10,793 nucleotides of DNA from Chlorobiota bacterium (GCA_013153655.1 JAADEB010000116.1:1-10793); one strand, 5' to 3'. Shown: positions 1 through 6,186, counted from the first letter of the stretch. Program-made: numbers and translations. The notes: a model not told the origin generated them from the sequence alone.

Positions 1-47
1 TATTCCGGTTATTATATAGACATCAAGCGCTCATTTTATTTTTTTTG

Positions 48-55
48 TAACTTTG
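48..55 (+). promoter_or_regulatory. Putative -7 promoter element (TAACTTTG)
   Basis: TAACTTTG matches the Bacteroidota primary sigma factor -7 consensus TAnnTTTG exactly. It ends 23 bases before the ATG at 79, which would give a short leader. No convincing -33 TTG element is seen at the expected spacing; the upstream sequence is T-rich. The call rests on the motif and its position only. Confidence 0.5.
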
Positions 56-78
56 GTATCAATTCAAAACCCCTTGCC

Positions 79-381
79 ATGAAAACACGCTTTTTATTTT
101 TCCTCATAATCTTAGTATCATTGGCTGTTATCTTATATGCCTTTGCCGCCGGATATCGGTTAACCGCCTTGGCGGGAATCGTCCTTTTACTTTCATGGAC
201 GGGTTTGGCATATAAAGAAAAATCCCTCTATGCGGTCTATTTGAATCTGATGGCAGCCGGCATGGTGGCCATGGTGTTCTACGGAATTTTTACGAGAAAT
301 TACATATTGGCCGTAGCGGCGGCGCCTTCAATGTATCTTATTACGCTACTTAAAGATATTCGTTCTTCGGTCCGCAATTAA
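79..381 (+). CDS. Small hypothetical four-helix membrane protein
   Basis: This is a 100-residue protein that I do not recognise as a named family. It is almost entirely hydrophobic, with likely membrane segments at about residues 5-24, 27-44, 50-70 and 75-91. Short charged connectors (YKEKS near 45-49, TRN near 72-74) separate them, and the tail KDIRSSVRN is basic. The positive residues at both ends fit an inner-membrane protein, but the topology is a guess. The start at 79 is supported by the -7 promoter motif 23 bases upstream and by the protein beginning with a basic MKTR before the first helix. Its stop codon interlocks with that of the opposing hydrolase gene. No catalytic or binding motif is visible, so no function is proposed. 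Confidence 0.7.
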   Translation: MKTRFLFFLIILVSLAVILYAFAAGYRLTALAGIVLLLSWTGLAYKEKSLYAVYLNLMAAGMVAMVFYGIFTRNYILAVAAAPSMYLITLLKDIRSSVRN

Positions 382-1319
382 ACCTGTTTTTTAGGGGAAG
401 GCAAGGTGTCCAAAAACATCAAGATGCGTTGGAAATAGGTGGTTGTGTCCGGCAGCCAAAGTTTATTATGGGTGCCACCGGGAATGCTTATCCACTGTTT
501 TCGTCCGGAACCCAATGAATCGAACAGGCGCCGGGCTTGGGCGGGGCGCACTTTCGGGTCGGCGTCTCCCTGGATTTGCAAAACGGGAATACGGATACGG
601 GGTGCCACCTCCACGGGGCATATGCTGTCGATGGGAATACGGGCCATTTCGAAAAAATGACCGGCCACTTCTTGGGGCATTTCCGTTTGTTCGGTCACAT
701 AGAATTTCCAATAGTTGGGCAAGAGGTTTCCGAATTTGTCGAAGGCGCTTTCGAGGATGAGTCCGTCCACCCCGGCATGTCCGGCGGCCACATACACGGC
801 TGTGGCGGCACCGATGGAATGTCCGTAAATCACCAGGCGGCCGCGGATCCAACCCGAAGCGCGCAGGCTGTCGATAAGGGTGGCGATATCGCGGCGTTCG
901 TAGTAGGAAAAACCGGTCAATTGTCCGGTGCTTTGGTTGTGGGCACGCAGGTCCACGGCCACGAAATCCCAGCCGTTTTCCGTAAAAAACCGTGCTACGG
1001 GAAGGAAGCGGTTTTTGGACGAGCGATAACCGTGAAGGGCCAAAACCGTACCGTGCGGCTTGGAGGCGGCCGGAATGCGGTAAAGGGAAAGGCTAATGCT
1101 GTCGTTGACCTTAACCTTGCGGACTCGGGCGCCGGAAATCCGGGCTTTGTCGAAATCGGGCGGATGTTCGTCCCAAAGCGAAGTGTTGAAAAACGAAGCC
1201 ACGGGGTTTTTTACCTCCGCAATGATTTTGGGCACGTAGGCATATATGCTGATACCCACCATGAGCATGGCGGGCAAGAGGAGCAATGATATTTTACGCA
1301 AAACCTTGAACCGTTTCAT
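378..1319 (-). CDS. Membrane-anchored alpha/beta hydrolase
   Basis: This 313-residue serine hydrolase has the alpha/beta fold of the BAAT/ABHD-like type. Residues 11-29 are a hydrophobic segment after a basic MKRFKVLRK start, so the protein is probably anchored in the inner membrane with its catalytic domain outside the cytoplasm. The HGYRSSKNR stretch near 96-104 is the oxyanion region. The nucleophile elbow is GHSIG with Ser168; the acid is probably Asp254 in GDADPKV, and the catalytic His is His284 in GGTHN. The open frame extends back to 1469, but the extra 50 residues are Pro/Cys-rich antisense of kdsA, so the start at 1319, just before the hydrophobic anchor, is preferred. This start lies 26 bases inside kdsA, implying translational coupling. 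The substrate cannot be read from the sequence; an ester or thioester is the family expectation. Confidence 0.88.
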   Translation of the reverse strand: MKRFKVLRKISLLLLPAMLMVGISIYAYVPKIIAEVKNPVASFFNTSLWDEHPPDFDKARISGARVRKVKVNDSISLSLYRIPAASKPHGTVLALHGYRSSKNRFLPVARFFTENGWDFVAVDLRAHNQSTGQLTGFSYYERRDIATLIDSLRASGWIRGRLVIYGHSIGAATAVYVAAGHAGVDGLILESAFDKFGNLLPNYWKFYVTEQTEMPQEVAGHFFEMARIPIDSICPVEVAPRIRIPVLQIQGDADPKVRPAQARRLFDSLGSGRKQWISIPGGTHNKLWLPDTTTYFQRILMFLDTLPSPKKQV

Positions 1320-2118
1320 GCAGGGCGATGAGTTTGACAAGCAAGGGTTCCAACCGGTCCAGGGGCAACATATTGGCCGCGTCGGAGCGTGCTTCGGCTG
1401 GGTTGTAATGGGTTTCGAGGAAAATGCCGTCGAGGCCGGCGGCCACGCCTGCGCGGGCGATGGTTTCAATCAATTCGGGACGGCCTCCGGTGACGCCGGA
1501 GGATTGATTGGGTTGTTGGAGGGAATGGGTGATGTCAAGCACCACCGGGGCAAAACGCCGCATCACGGGCAGGCCGCGCATATCCACCACCAGGTCGGTG
1601 TAGCCGAACATGGAACCGCGTTCGGTGAGCATGACTTTATCGTTTCCTTGACGCGTCACTTTTTCCACGGCAAAACGCATGGCATCCGGCGCCATGAATT
1701 GAGCTTTTTTGAGGTTGACGGGTTTGCCGGTGCGGGCCGCCGCCACCACCAAGTCGGTTTGGCGTACCAAAAAAGCGGGAATTTGCAACACATCCACGTA
1801 TTGGGCCGCCATTTCGGCCTCAGCGGGGGAATGAATATCGGTCAGGACGGGCACATCGAACGTTTTACCTATCCTTTGCAAAATATCCAAAGCTTTGAGG
1901 TCGCCTATGCCGGTAAAACTATCGAGGCGGGTGCGGTTGGCTTTGCGGTAGCTTCCTTTGAAAATAAGGGGAATCCGGTGTTTGTCGGCGATTTTCACCA
2001 AGGTTTCCGCAATACGAAAAGCCATTTCCTCGCCTTCCACGGCACAAGGACCTGCAATGAGAAAAAAACGGCCGTTTCCGGTATGTTTGAGGCGGGGAAT
2101 GTGGAAATTTAAACCCAT
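1294..2118 (-). CDS. kdsA: 3-deoxy-8-phosphooctulonate synthase (Kdo-8-P synthase)
   Basis: KdsA condenses phosphoenolpyruvate with arabinose-5-phosphate to make Kdo-8-phosphate, the cytoplasmic precursor of Kdo in the LPS inner core. At 274 residues the length is normal for the family. Recognisable stretches are IAGPCAVE (21-28), FKGSYRKANR (53-62), the LTDIHSP strand (92-98), KVMLTERG (161-168), DITHSLQQP (195-203) and FLETHYNP (233-240). Cys25 in GPC replaces the Asn of metal-independent enzymes such as that of E. coli. His198, Glu235 and Asp246 supply the other ligand positions, so this is the metal-dependent class. A TAnnTTTG promoter motif lies 16 bases upstream on the minus strand. The hydrolase gene follows and overlaps it by 26 bases. 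No Kdo transferase, kdsB or kdsD is present nearby. Confidence 0.96.
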   Translation of the reverse strand: MGLNFHIPRLKHTGNGRFFLIAGPCAVEGEEMAFRIAETLVKIADKHRIPLIFKGSYRKANRTRLDSFTGIGDLKALDILQRIGKTFDVPVLTDIHSPAEAEMAAQYVDVLQIPAFLVRQTDLVVAAARTGKPVNLKKAQFMAPDAMRFAVEKVTRQGNDKVMLTERGSMFGYTDLVVDMRGLPVMRRFAPVVLDITHSLQQPNQSSGVTGGRPELIETIARAGVAAGLDGIFLETHYNPAEARSDAANMLPLDRLEPLLVKLIALHETVQGFA

Positions 2119-2134
2119 ACAATGTTATTTCATA

Positions 2135-2142
2135 CAAAAATA
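2135..2142 (-). promoter_or_regulatory. Putative -7 promoter element for kdsA (TATTTTTG)
   Basis: Read on the minus strand, the sequence is TATTTTTG, an exact match to TAnnTTTG, and it ends 16 bases before the kdsA ATG. The same 16-base spacing separates the motif from the gldB start. No clear -33 TTG is seen upstream, where the GC-rich island begins. Confidence 0.5.
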
Positions 2143-2202
2143 CGAAATTTCCGGGTGGCACGTATAATCACAACGGTAGGCTGCTTTTGTTCGACACACC
2201 GA

Positions 2203-2236
2203 CTTGCGCGAGAGGGCGAAGCGGCATGCGCGCAAG
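2203..2236. repeat. Inverted repeat, 8-bp stem
   Basis: CTTGCGCG at 2203-2210 is perfectly complementary to CGCGCAAG at 2229-2236, leaving an 18-base loop. It lies in the GC-rich island. The loop and right arm also take part in a competing 8-bp pairing (2222-2229 with 2294-2301), so alternative folds are possible. Confidence 0.55.
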
Positions 2237-2239
2237 GGG

Positions 2240-2257
2240 GCGCCGAAGGTCCGGCGC
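2240..2257. repeat. Inverted repeat, 6-bp GC stem
   Basis: GCGCCG at 2240-2245 pairs perfectly with CGGCGC at 2252-2257 around a 6-base loop (AAGGTC). It is an all-GC stem inside the island and is stable on either strand. Confidence 0.5.
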
Positions 2258-2336
2258 GGCGGCGGAGGCGACCGGAGTAAGCCACCGTACGCCGCATGCC
2301 GGCCGAGAGCGGCACCGAGCACATAATAGCGGAGCA

Positions 2337-2351
2337 TCCGCCTGAGGCGGA
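2337..2351. repeat. Inverted repeat, 6-bp stem with 3-base loop
   Basis: TCCGCC at 2337-2342 and GGCGGA at 2346-2351 form a perfect tight hairpin with loop TGA, near the right side of the GC-rich island. No T-run follows on either strand, so it does not look like an intrinsic terminator. Confidence 0.5.
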
Positions 2352-2479
2352 CACGGCTACTGTCACCCGCGGCCTTGCGTGCAGGCCTAAGGAAGGGACG
2401 CGCCCAAAAAAACAAAATCAAACCTTGGAGCCAAATCCATTTCACGCTTGCGGGCTTTTTTATTCTTATCCGAAATCCC

Positions 2480-2487
2480 TACTTTTG
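2480..2487 (+). promoter_or_regulatory. Putative -7 promoter element (TACTTTTG) abutting an ATG
   Basis: TACTTTTG matches TAnnTTTG exactly and ends only 4 bases before the ATG at 2492. If the motif is used as in Bacteroides, transcription would begin at or next to the start codon, giving a leaderless or nearly leaderless message. No strong -33 TTG is seen at the expected distance; the nearest TTG is about 29 bases upstream. Confidence 0.45.
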
Positions 2488-2491
2488 ACCT

Positions 2492-2740
2492 ATGGAAACC
2501 GCCATTTTCGTATTGATATTGATTTTCGGTTATGCCTTGATGGCGTTGTTCCGTGCGGTATTTCCCGATCGGCGGCTCAAAGCCTTTCGCTTGCTTCACA
2601 TGCAGGTGAATCCCGTAAAATTGCTGTTATTTGTTTTTCTGTCGGGTGCGGCTTTGTATTTTATGTTTACGGCGCATTGGTTGGGTTTTTTCCTGGCTAT
2701 TTTACTGTTGACCCTTTTGGGCATTACTTCGCAATTGTGA
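2492..2740 (+). CDS. Small hypothetical membrane protein upstream of gldB
   Basis: This is an 82-residue protein that I do not recognise. It has three likely membrane helices, at about residues 4-21, 43-60 and 63-80. A basic and aromatic loop near residues 21-37 (RAVFPDRRLKAFRLLH) probably faces the cytoplasm. The start at 2492 is supported by the promoter motif immediately upstream; an internal Met at residue 17 would remove most of the first helix. The gene sits 44 bases before gldB, which has its own promoter motif, so the two may be transcribed separately. The reading frame uses ordinary Bacteroidota codons, unlike the GC-rich sequence before it. Its position suggests, without proving, a link to the gldB region. 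Confidence 0.7.
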   Translation: METAIFVLILIFGYALMALFRAVFPDRRLKAFRLLHMQVNPVKLLLFVFLSGAALYFMFTAHWLGFFLAILLLTLLGITSQL

Positions 2741-2760
2741 CGTATCCCTCACGAATTGGT

Positions 2761-2768
2761 TATCTTTG
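2761..2768 (+). promoter_or_regulatory. Putative -7 promoter element for gldB (TATCTTTG)
   Basis: TATCTTTG matches TAnnTTTG exactly and ends 16 bases before the gldB ATG. A TTG at 2735-2737 lies 23 bases upstream, at the long end of the accepted -33 spacing. This is the best complete promoter candidate in the window and could drive the gldB-to-permease run. Confidence 0.55.
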
Positions 2769-2784
2769 CAAAAAACACCGAAGG

Positions 2785-3741
2785 ATGAATCGATGGATAT
2801 GGTTATGGTTGCTTGCCGTGCTGACGGGCGGATGTTCCGAAGAGGACGATTTGGATGTGGATGTATCCGCCATTCCCGTGGAAGTACGTATCGACCGTTT
2901 CGACAAGGTTTTCTACGGTGCCGATCCCGCCACTTTGCCCGCTTTGAAGGAAAAATATCCTTTTTTGTTGGATGCTTCCGTACCGGATTCGGTCTGGCAG
3001 GCCAAAATGCGGGATACTTTGTTGCTGAAACTCAAAAAACAAGTGGACAGTGTTTATCCCGGCAACAGCCGCATCGAACCGGTGCTTACGGATTTGTTTA
3101 AGCATATCAAATATTATTTTCCGCGATTTACCGAACCCCGGGTGATTACGCTCTATTCGGATTGGGATTACACCAAGCGTGCCTATTATGCCGACAGCTT
3201 GGCCTTCCTGTTTATCGACAATTTTTTGGGAAGTGAAAATCCCATTTACAACGGTATTCCCCGTTACATCCGCATCACCGAAACCCCCGCTCATATGGGA
3301 CCCGCCCTGGCCGAATCCGTGGCCGCCGCCTTGGTGCCTTATCCGCGAACCCATGATTTGCTGAACAAAATGATTTATTACGGTAAAATTCTTTACCTCC
3401 AAAAAGCTTTTCTGCCTCATACCCCCGATAGTGTTTTGTTGAAATATCCGGCCGAAAAAATGCAATGGGCCAAAGATCATGAAGCGGATGTGTGGCTATA
3501 TTTTCTCGACAACAAATTGTTATACAGCACCGATCCCAAATTGGACGCGCGCTTTCTGGATTGGGCGCCTTTTTCCAAATTTTATACCGCCGTGGACAAT
3601 AAATCGGCGGGGATGATAGGCCGGTATATCGGTTACCGTATTGTGGGCGAATATATGCGGCGCGAGAAACCTTCGCTCGACGAATTGATACGCGCCGATG
3701 CCGAAACCGTTTTTATAAAATCCAAATACAAACCCGAATAA
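2785..3741 (+). CDS. gldB: Gliding motility lipoprotein GldB
   Basis: GldB is a lipoprotein required for gliding in Flavobacterium johnsoniae; its biochemical role is not settled. The product is 318 residues. A short hydrophobic signal (residues 4-14) ends in LTGGC, and Cys17 is the likely lipidated residue, although the lipobox is imperfect (Thr at -3, Gly at -2). The mature part has the family's stretches: VEVRIDRFDKVFY after the linker, LPALKEKYPFLL, FKHIKYYFPRFTEPRVITLYSDWDYTK read across its two halves, YADSLAFLFIDNFLG and GIPRYIR. The frame is open back to 2296, but the earlier part is antisense of noncoding sequence; the start at 2785 gives the signal peptide and sits 16 bases after a promoter motif. 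After the Cys comes SEEDDLDVDV, an acidic stretch resembling the lipoprotein export signal used for surface lipoproteins in this phylum. gldC follows after 13 bases. Confidence 0.88.
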   Translation: MNRWIWLWLLAVLTGGCSEEDDLDVDVSAIPVEVRIDRFDKVFYGADPATLPALKEKYPFLLDASVPDSVWQAKMRDTLLLKLKKQVDSVYPGNSRIEPVLTDLFKHIKYYFPRFTEPRVITLYSDWDYTKRAYYADSLAFLFIDNFLGSENPIYNGIPRYIRITETPAHMGPALAESVAAALVPYPRTHDLLNKMIYYGKILYLQKAFLPHTPDSVLLKYPAEKMQWAKDHEADVWLYFLDNKLLYSTDPKLDARFLDWAPFSKFYTAVDNKSAGMIGRYIGYRIVGEYMRREKPSLDELIRADAETVFIKSKYKPE

Positions 3742-3754
3742 AATTCGAATTCCT

Positions 3755-4102
3755 ATGATACATCACAAGAGCAAAGTTATTATTGAAGTGGGCCTGGACG
3801 AAAACCGCATTCCCGAAGAGATCCGTTGGTCGGCTACGGATGCGGGCGTCAAAGACCAACCGGCCGAAGCTTTTTTCCTTTCGGTTTGGAACGACCAAAC
3901 CAAGGAAACCCTGCGGCTGGACCTTTGGACCAAGAACATGAAACTGTTTGAAATGCAATTTTTTACTTGGCAGACCATTAAGACCCTGGCCGAAACCTAT
4001 CGCCGTGCCACCCAGGACGACCGTATGGCCGATACCATCCTCGACCTGGCCGATTATATGGAAGAAAAGCTCCAACTCAAAGACGGTCCGAAAGACCGTT
4101 GA
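3755..4102 (+). CDS. gldC: Gliding motility protein GldC
   Basis: GldC is a small protein encoded next to gldB in gliding Bacteroidota. In F. johnsoniae it contributes to gliding but is less critical than GldB, and its molecular action is unknown. The 115-residue product has no signal peptide or membrane helix, so it is probably cytoplasmic. Family stretches are visible: KVIIEVGLDENRIPEEIRW (7-25), DAGVKDQPAEAFFLSVWN (29-46), LRLDLWTKNM (53-62) and the C-terminal helix RMADTILDLADYMEEKL. The length is normal. The start at 3755 follows the gldB stop by 13 bases, and the gene ends 3 bases before menC, so it is surely part of a polycistronic unit. A 6-bp hairpin (4083-4099) lies over its last codons. 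Confidence 0.92.
   Translation: MIHHKSKVIIEVGLDENRIPEEIRWSATDAGVKDQPAEAFFLSVWNDQTKETLRLDLWTKNMKLFEMQFFTWQTIKTLAETYRRATQDDRMADTILDLADYMEEKLQLKDGPKDR
4083..4099 (+). repeat. Small hairpin at the gldC-menC junction
   Basis: ACGGTC at 4083-4088 pairs with GACCGT at 4094-4099 around the loop CGAAA. The stem lies within the last gldC codons, directly before the gldC stop (4100-4102) and 6 bases before the menC ATG at 4106. It could affect ribosome access to menC. No T-run follows, so it is not a terminator. Chance is a real alternative for a 6-bp stem. Confidence 0.35.
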
Positions 4103-4105
4103 CCC

Positions 4106-5149
4106 ATGCAAGCGCAATTTTTCCCATACCGCCTGGTTTTTAAAAGGCCCGCCGGTACTTCCCGCGGCACATTGCACGTGAAGGACACCTATTTTTTGGT
4201 GCTTCGGCGGGGGCGGAAACACGGGGTGGGAGAGTGTGCCCTGTTTCGTGGCCTCAGCGCCGACGATCGTCCATCATACGAAACCTTCTTGAAGCAAACG
4301 GTGGATCATATCAACCGGGGCGAGCCTCTTGAAGCACTTCGGTTGGACAAATGGCCTTCCATACGTTTCGGCTTGGAAACGGCCTTGGCCTCCCTGGAAG
4401 GGAGCAGGCCGGATGTGCTTTATCCTTCCCGTTTTACCGAAGGCAAGGACGGCATCCCCATCAACGGGCTTATTTGGATGGGCGACAAAACTTTTATGTT
4501 GCGCCAAATAGATGAAAAGATTCGTTTGGGATTTCGTGTGATTAAGTTGAAAATCGGGGCCTTGGATTTCGCGGCCGAATTGGAGATTTTGGCCTACATC
4601 CGCCGGCATTTTCCGGCCGGTGAGTTGGAAATAAGGGTGGATGCCAACGGAGCTTTTCATCCCGCCGAAGCCTTGGAAAAGCTTAAACGCCTTTCGGATT
4701 ACCATATCCATTCCATCGAGCAACCCATCCGGCCCCGGCAATGGGAATCATTGGCCGCCTTGACACGGGAAACACCCATACCCATTGCCTTGGACGAAGA
4801 ATTAATCGGACTTTTCGCCGAGGATGAGAAGCGCGATTTAATGGAAACGGTTCGCCCCCAATATTTGATTTTCAAACCTTCGCTACTGGGGGGATTTTCG
4901 GCAACGGACCGTTGGATAGCCTTGGCGGAGCAATACGGCGCCGGTTGGTGGATCACCTCCGCTTTGGAAAGCAATGTGGGTTTGAATGCCATTGCCCAAT
5001 ATACTTACTCCAAGCAAGTAAGCATACCCCAGGGATTGGGTACGGGCGGTCTGTTTACCAATAATTTTCCTTCGCCTCTTTATCTGGACGGCGACAGGTT
5101 GTATTTTGACCCTTCCAAACAGCTCAAAATTCCGTTCTCCGGCTCATGA
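4106..5149 (+). CDS. menC: o-Succinylbenzoate synthase
   Basis: MenC is an enolase-superfamily enzyme that dehydrates SHCHC to o-succinylbenzoate in cytoplasmic menaquinone synthesis. At 347 residues it has the usual two-part build: an N-terminal capping domain (about 1-115) and a barrel domain. The superfamily catalytic set is intact. The KxK motif is Lys147/Lys149 in IKLKIG; the metal ligands are Asp179 (VDANGAF), Glu205 (IEQP) and Asp230 (ALDEEL); Lys257 in FKPSLLGG is the opposite-face lysine. Related members can be dipeptide epimerases or N-acylamino acid racemases, but the direct 4-base overlap with menE, which uses its product, makes the synthase assignment strong. The start is 3 bases after the gldC stop. 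Confidence 0.93.
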   Translation: MQAQFFPYRLVFKRPAGTSRGTLHVKDTYFLVLRRGRKHGVGECALFRGLSADDRPSYETFLKQTVDHINRGEPLEALRLDKWPSIRFGLETALASLEGSRPDVLYPSRFTEGKDGIPINGLIWMGDKTFMLRQIDEKIRLGFRVIKLKIGALDFAAELEILAYIRRHFPAGELEIRVDANGAFHPAEALEKLKRLSDYHIHSIEQPIRPRQWESLAALTRETPIPIALDEELIGLFAEDEKRDLMETVRPQYLIFKPSLLGGFSATDRWIALAEQYGAGWWITSALESNVGLNAIAQYTYSKQVSIPQGLGTGGLFTNNFPSPLYLDGDRLYFDPSKQLKIPFSGS

Positions 5150-6186
5150 TACCCCGGTTTCATCCCCGTTTCAAACTCAACGGCCGTCCGGTAAGCTCCG
5201 TGCATGGTTTGGTGGAAATGTTGCGACCCGCTTATCCCGGACATGCGGCTTTTGTGGAAGAATGGTTGTCGGACCATCCCCGCATTACGCTTCATACATC
5301 GGGCTCCACCGGAAAACCCAAAGCCTTGGTGTTTGCCAAGGAAAAATTATTGCGCCATGCTGAGCGGACCATTTCCTATTTCGACCTGCCGCCCGGAAGT
5401 AAGGTGTTGCTTAATTTGCAATCCTCCTATGTGGCGGGCAAGATGATGTGGGTTCGGGCTTTGGCCGGCGGTTGGGATTTGCATATTATACCTTCGCGGG
5501 GCCGGCTGGAATTACCGGCGGGCCCACCTTTCGATTTCGGTGCCATGGTGCCCTACCAGATTTATCATAATCCGGCCGTAAAAGACCGTTTCCGGCAACT
5601 GATTTTAGGCGGTGCGCCGGTGGATCCGGGTTTTGTCGAAACGGTACGGGATTGGCCGGTGGCCCTTTATCTTACCTACGGCATGACCGAAACCCTTACC
5701 CATGTGGCGGTTCGTCCGCTCAATCCGGCCGCCATGCGCAGGCATGAATTGTCCGCTCCGGATTTGTACCATGCTTTACCCGGCGTAAGTTTTTCGGTTT
5801 ACGGTGAAAACCTCTTGACCGTACGCGACCGGCTGACGGATATTGGCCCTTTGCAAACGGGTGATGTGGTGGATTTGAAGGATGCCCACAGCTTTCGCTG
5901 GCTCGGCAGAGCGGATAACGTGATCAACAGCGGCGGTCATAAAATCATCCCCGAAACGGTGGAATCCCGCCTCCGCCCCTATATTTCCCGAGACTTTTAC
6001 CTTACCTCACGTCCCCATTCCTTGTGGGGAGAGCAGGCGGTATTGGTCATCGAAGGACGGCCTTACAAGGAAGATTGGGACCGCCTTTACGACCGGGCCG
6101 GCCTCCATCCGTACGAACGTCCGAAGCAAATTCTTTTTATGCCTACCTTTGAACGAACAAACTCGGGTAAAATCATTCGAAAATAA
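5146..6186 (+). CDS. menE: o-Succinylbenzoate-CoA ligase, short form
   Basis: This ANL-superfamily adenylate-forming enzyme activates o-succinylbenzoate with ATP and CoA for the naphthoquinone ring closure by MenB. The 346-residue protein carries the core motifs in order: the phosphate loop TSGSTGKPK (51-59), TYGMTET (177-183), GDVVDL (239-244), the hinge-region GRADNVINSGGHKI (254-267) and the C-terminal NSGKIIRK with the adenylation Lys342. It is roughly 100 residues or more shorter than the MenE proteins of E. coli or Bacillus, mainly before the phosphate loop, where only about 50 residues remain. All catalytic motifs are kept, so it is a compact enzyme and not a broken one. The ATG overlaps the menC stop (ATGA at 5146-5149), indicating translational coupling. 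The final Lys is the last residue before the stop. Confidence 0.92.
   Translation: MIPRFHPRFKLNGRPVSSVHGLVEMLRPAYPGHAAFVEEWLSDHPRITLHTSGSTGKPKALVFAKEKLLRHAERTISYFDLPPGSKVLLNLQSSYVAGKMMWVRALAGGWDLHIIPSRGRLELPAGPPFDFGAMVPYQIYHNPAVKDRFRQLILGGAPVDPGFVETVRDWPVALYLTYGMTETLTHVAVRPLNPAAMRRHELSAPDLYHALPGVSFSVYGENLLTVRDRLTDIGPLQTGDVVDLKDAHSFRWLGRADNVINSGGHKIIPETVESRLRPYISRDFYLTSRPHSLWGEQAVLVIEGRPYKEDWDRLYDRAGLHPYERPKQILFMPTFERTNSGKIIRK

Larger units (their letters stand above)
2167..2405. other. GC-rich structured intergenic island, no credible gene
   Basis: The gap between kdsA and the next forward gene is 373 bases, and most of it is strikingly G+C rich compared with its neighbours. It contains several short perfect inverted repeats: 2203-2210 with 2229-2236 (8 bp), 2240-2245 with 2252-2257 (6 bp), 2222-2229 with 2294-2301 (8 bp), 2337-2342 with 2346-2351 (6 bp, 3-base loop) and 2371-2375 with 2383-2387 (5 bp). 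The island is bounded by A/T-rich sequence, with a run of seven A after GGGACGCGCCC at 2395-2405. Open frames of 78 and 106 codons cross it on the minus strand, but they are Arg/Ala/Pro-rich, as expected of GC-rich noncoding sequence, and lack family features. It may be a dispersed intergenic repeat or a structured RNA. From memory, Bacteroidota genomes carry GC-rich intergenic elements with a GGGCGnnnCCC-like edge; I cannot confirm identity here. Confidence 0.55.

Noticed and set aside
537..1289. A 250-codon forward frame opposite the hydrolase
   Set aside because: The minus-strand frame has a membrane anchor and a complete hydrolase triad; the forward frame shows no family features.
1320..1469. 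N-terminal extension of the hydrolase to 1469
   Set aside because: The extra 50 residues are antisense-phase sequence of kdsA, rich in Pro and Cys, placed before a perfectly good basic-plus-hydrophobic anchor start.
1246..2112. A 288-codon forward frame opposite kdsA
   Set aside because: KdsA is unmistakable on the minus strand with every active-site motif; the forward frame is a His/Gly-rich shadow.
2125..2445. Minus-strand frames of 106 and 78 codons in the GC-rich island
   Set aside because: Their Arg/Ala/Pro/Cys-rich translations look like GC-rich noncoding sequence, they run into the kdsA promoter region, and there is no supporting motif. I treat the region as noncoding, with some doubt.
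2442..2461. Possible terminator GC stretch followed by a T-run
   Set aside because: The CGC-TT-GCG core has a 2-base loop, too small for a hairpin; longer pairings need partners some 80 bases away.
2296..2784. N-terminal extension of gldB in the same open frame
   Set aside because: It crosses the GC-rich island and the 82-residue membrane gene in another frame, and would bury the lipoprotein signal. The start at 2785 gives a proper signal peptide after a promoter motif.
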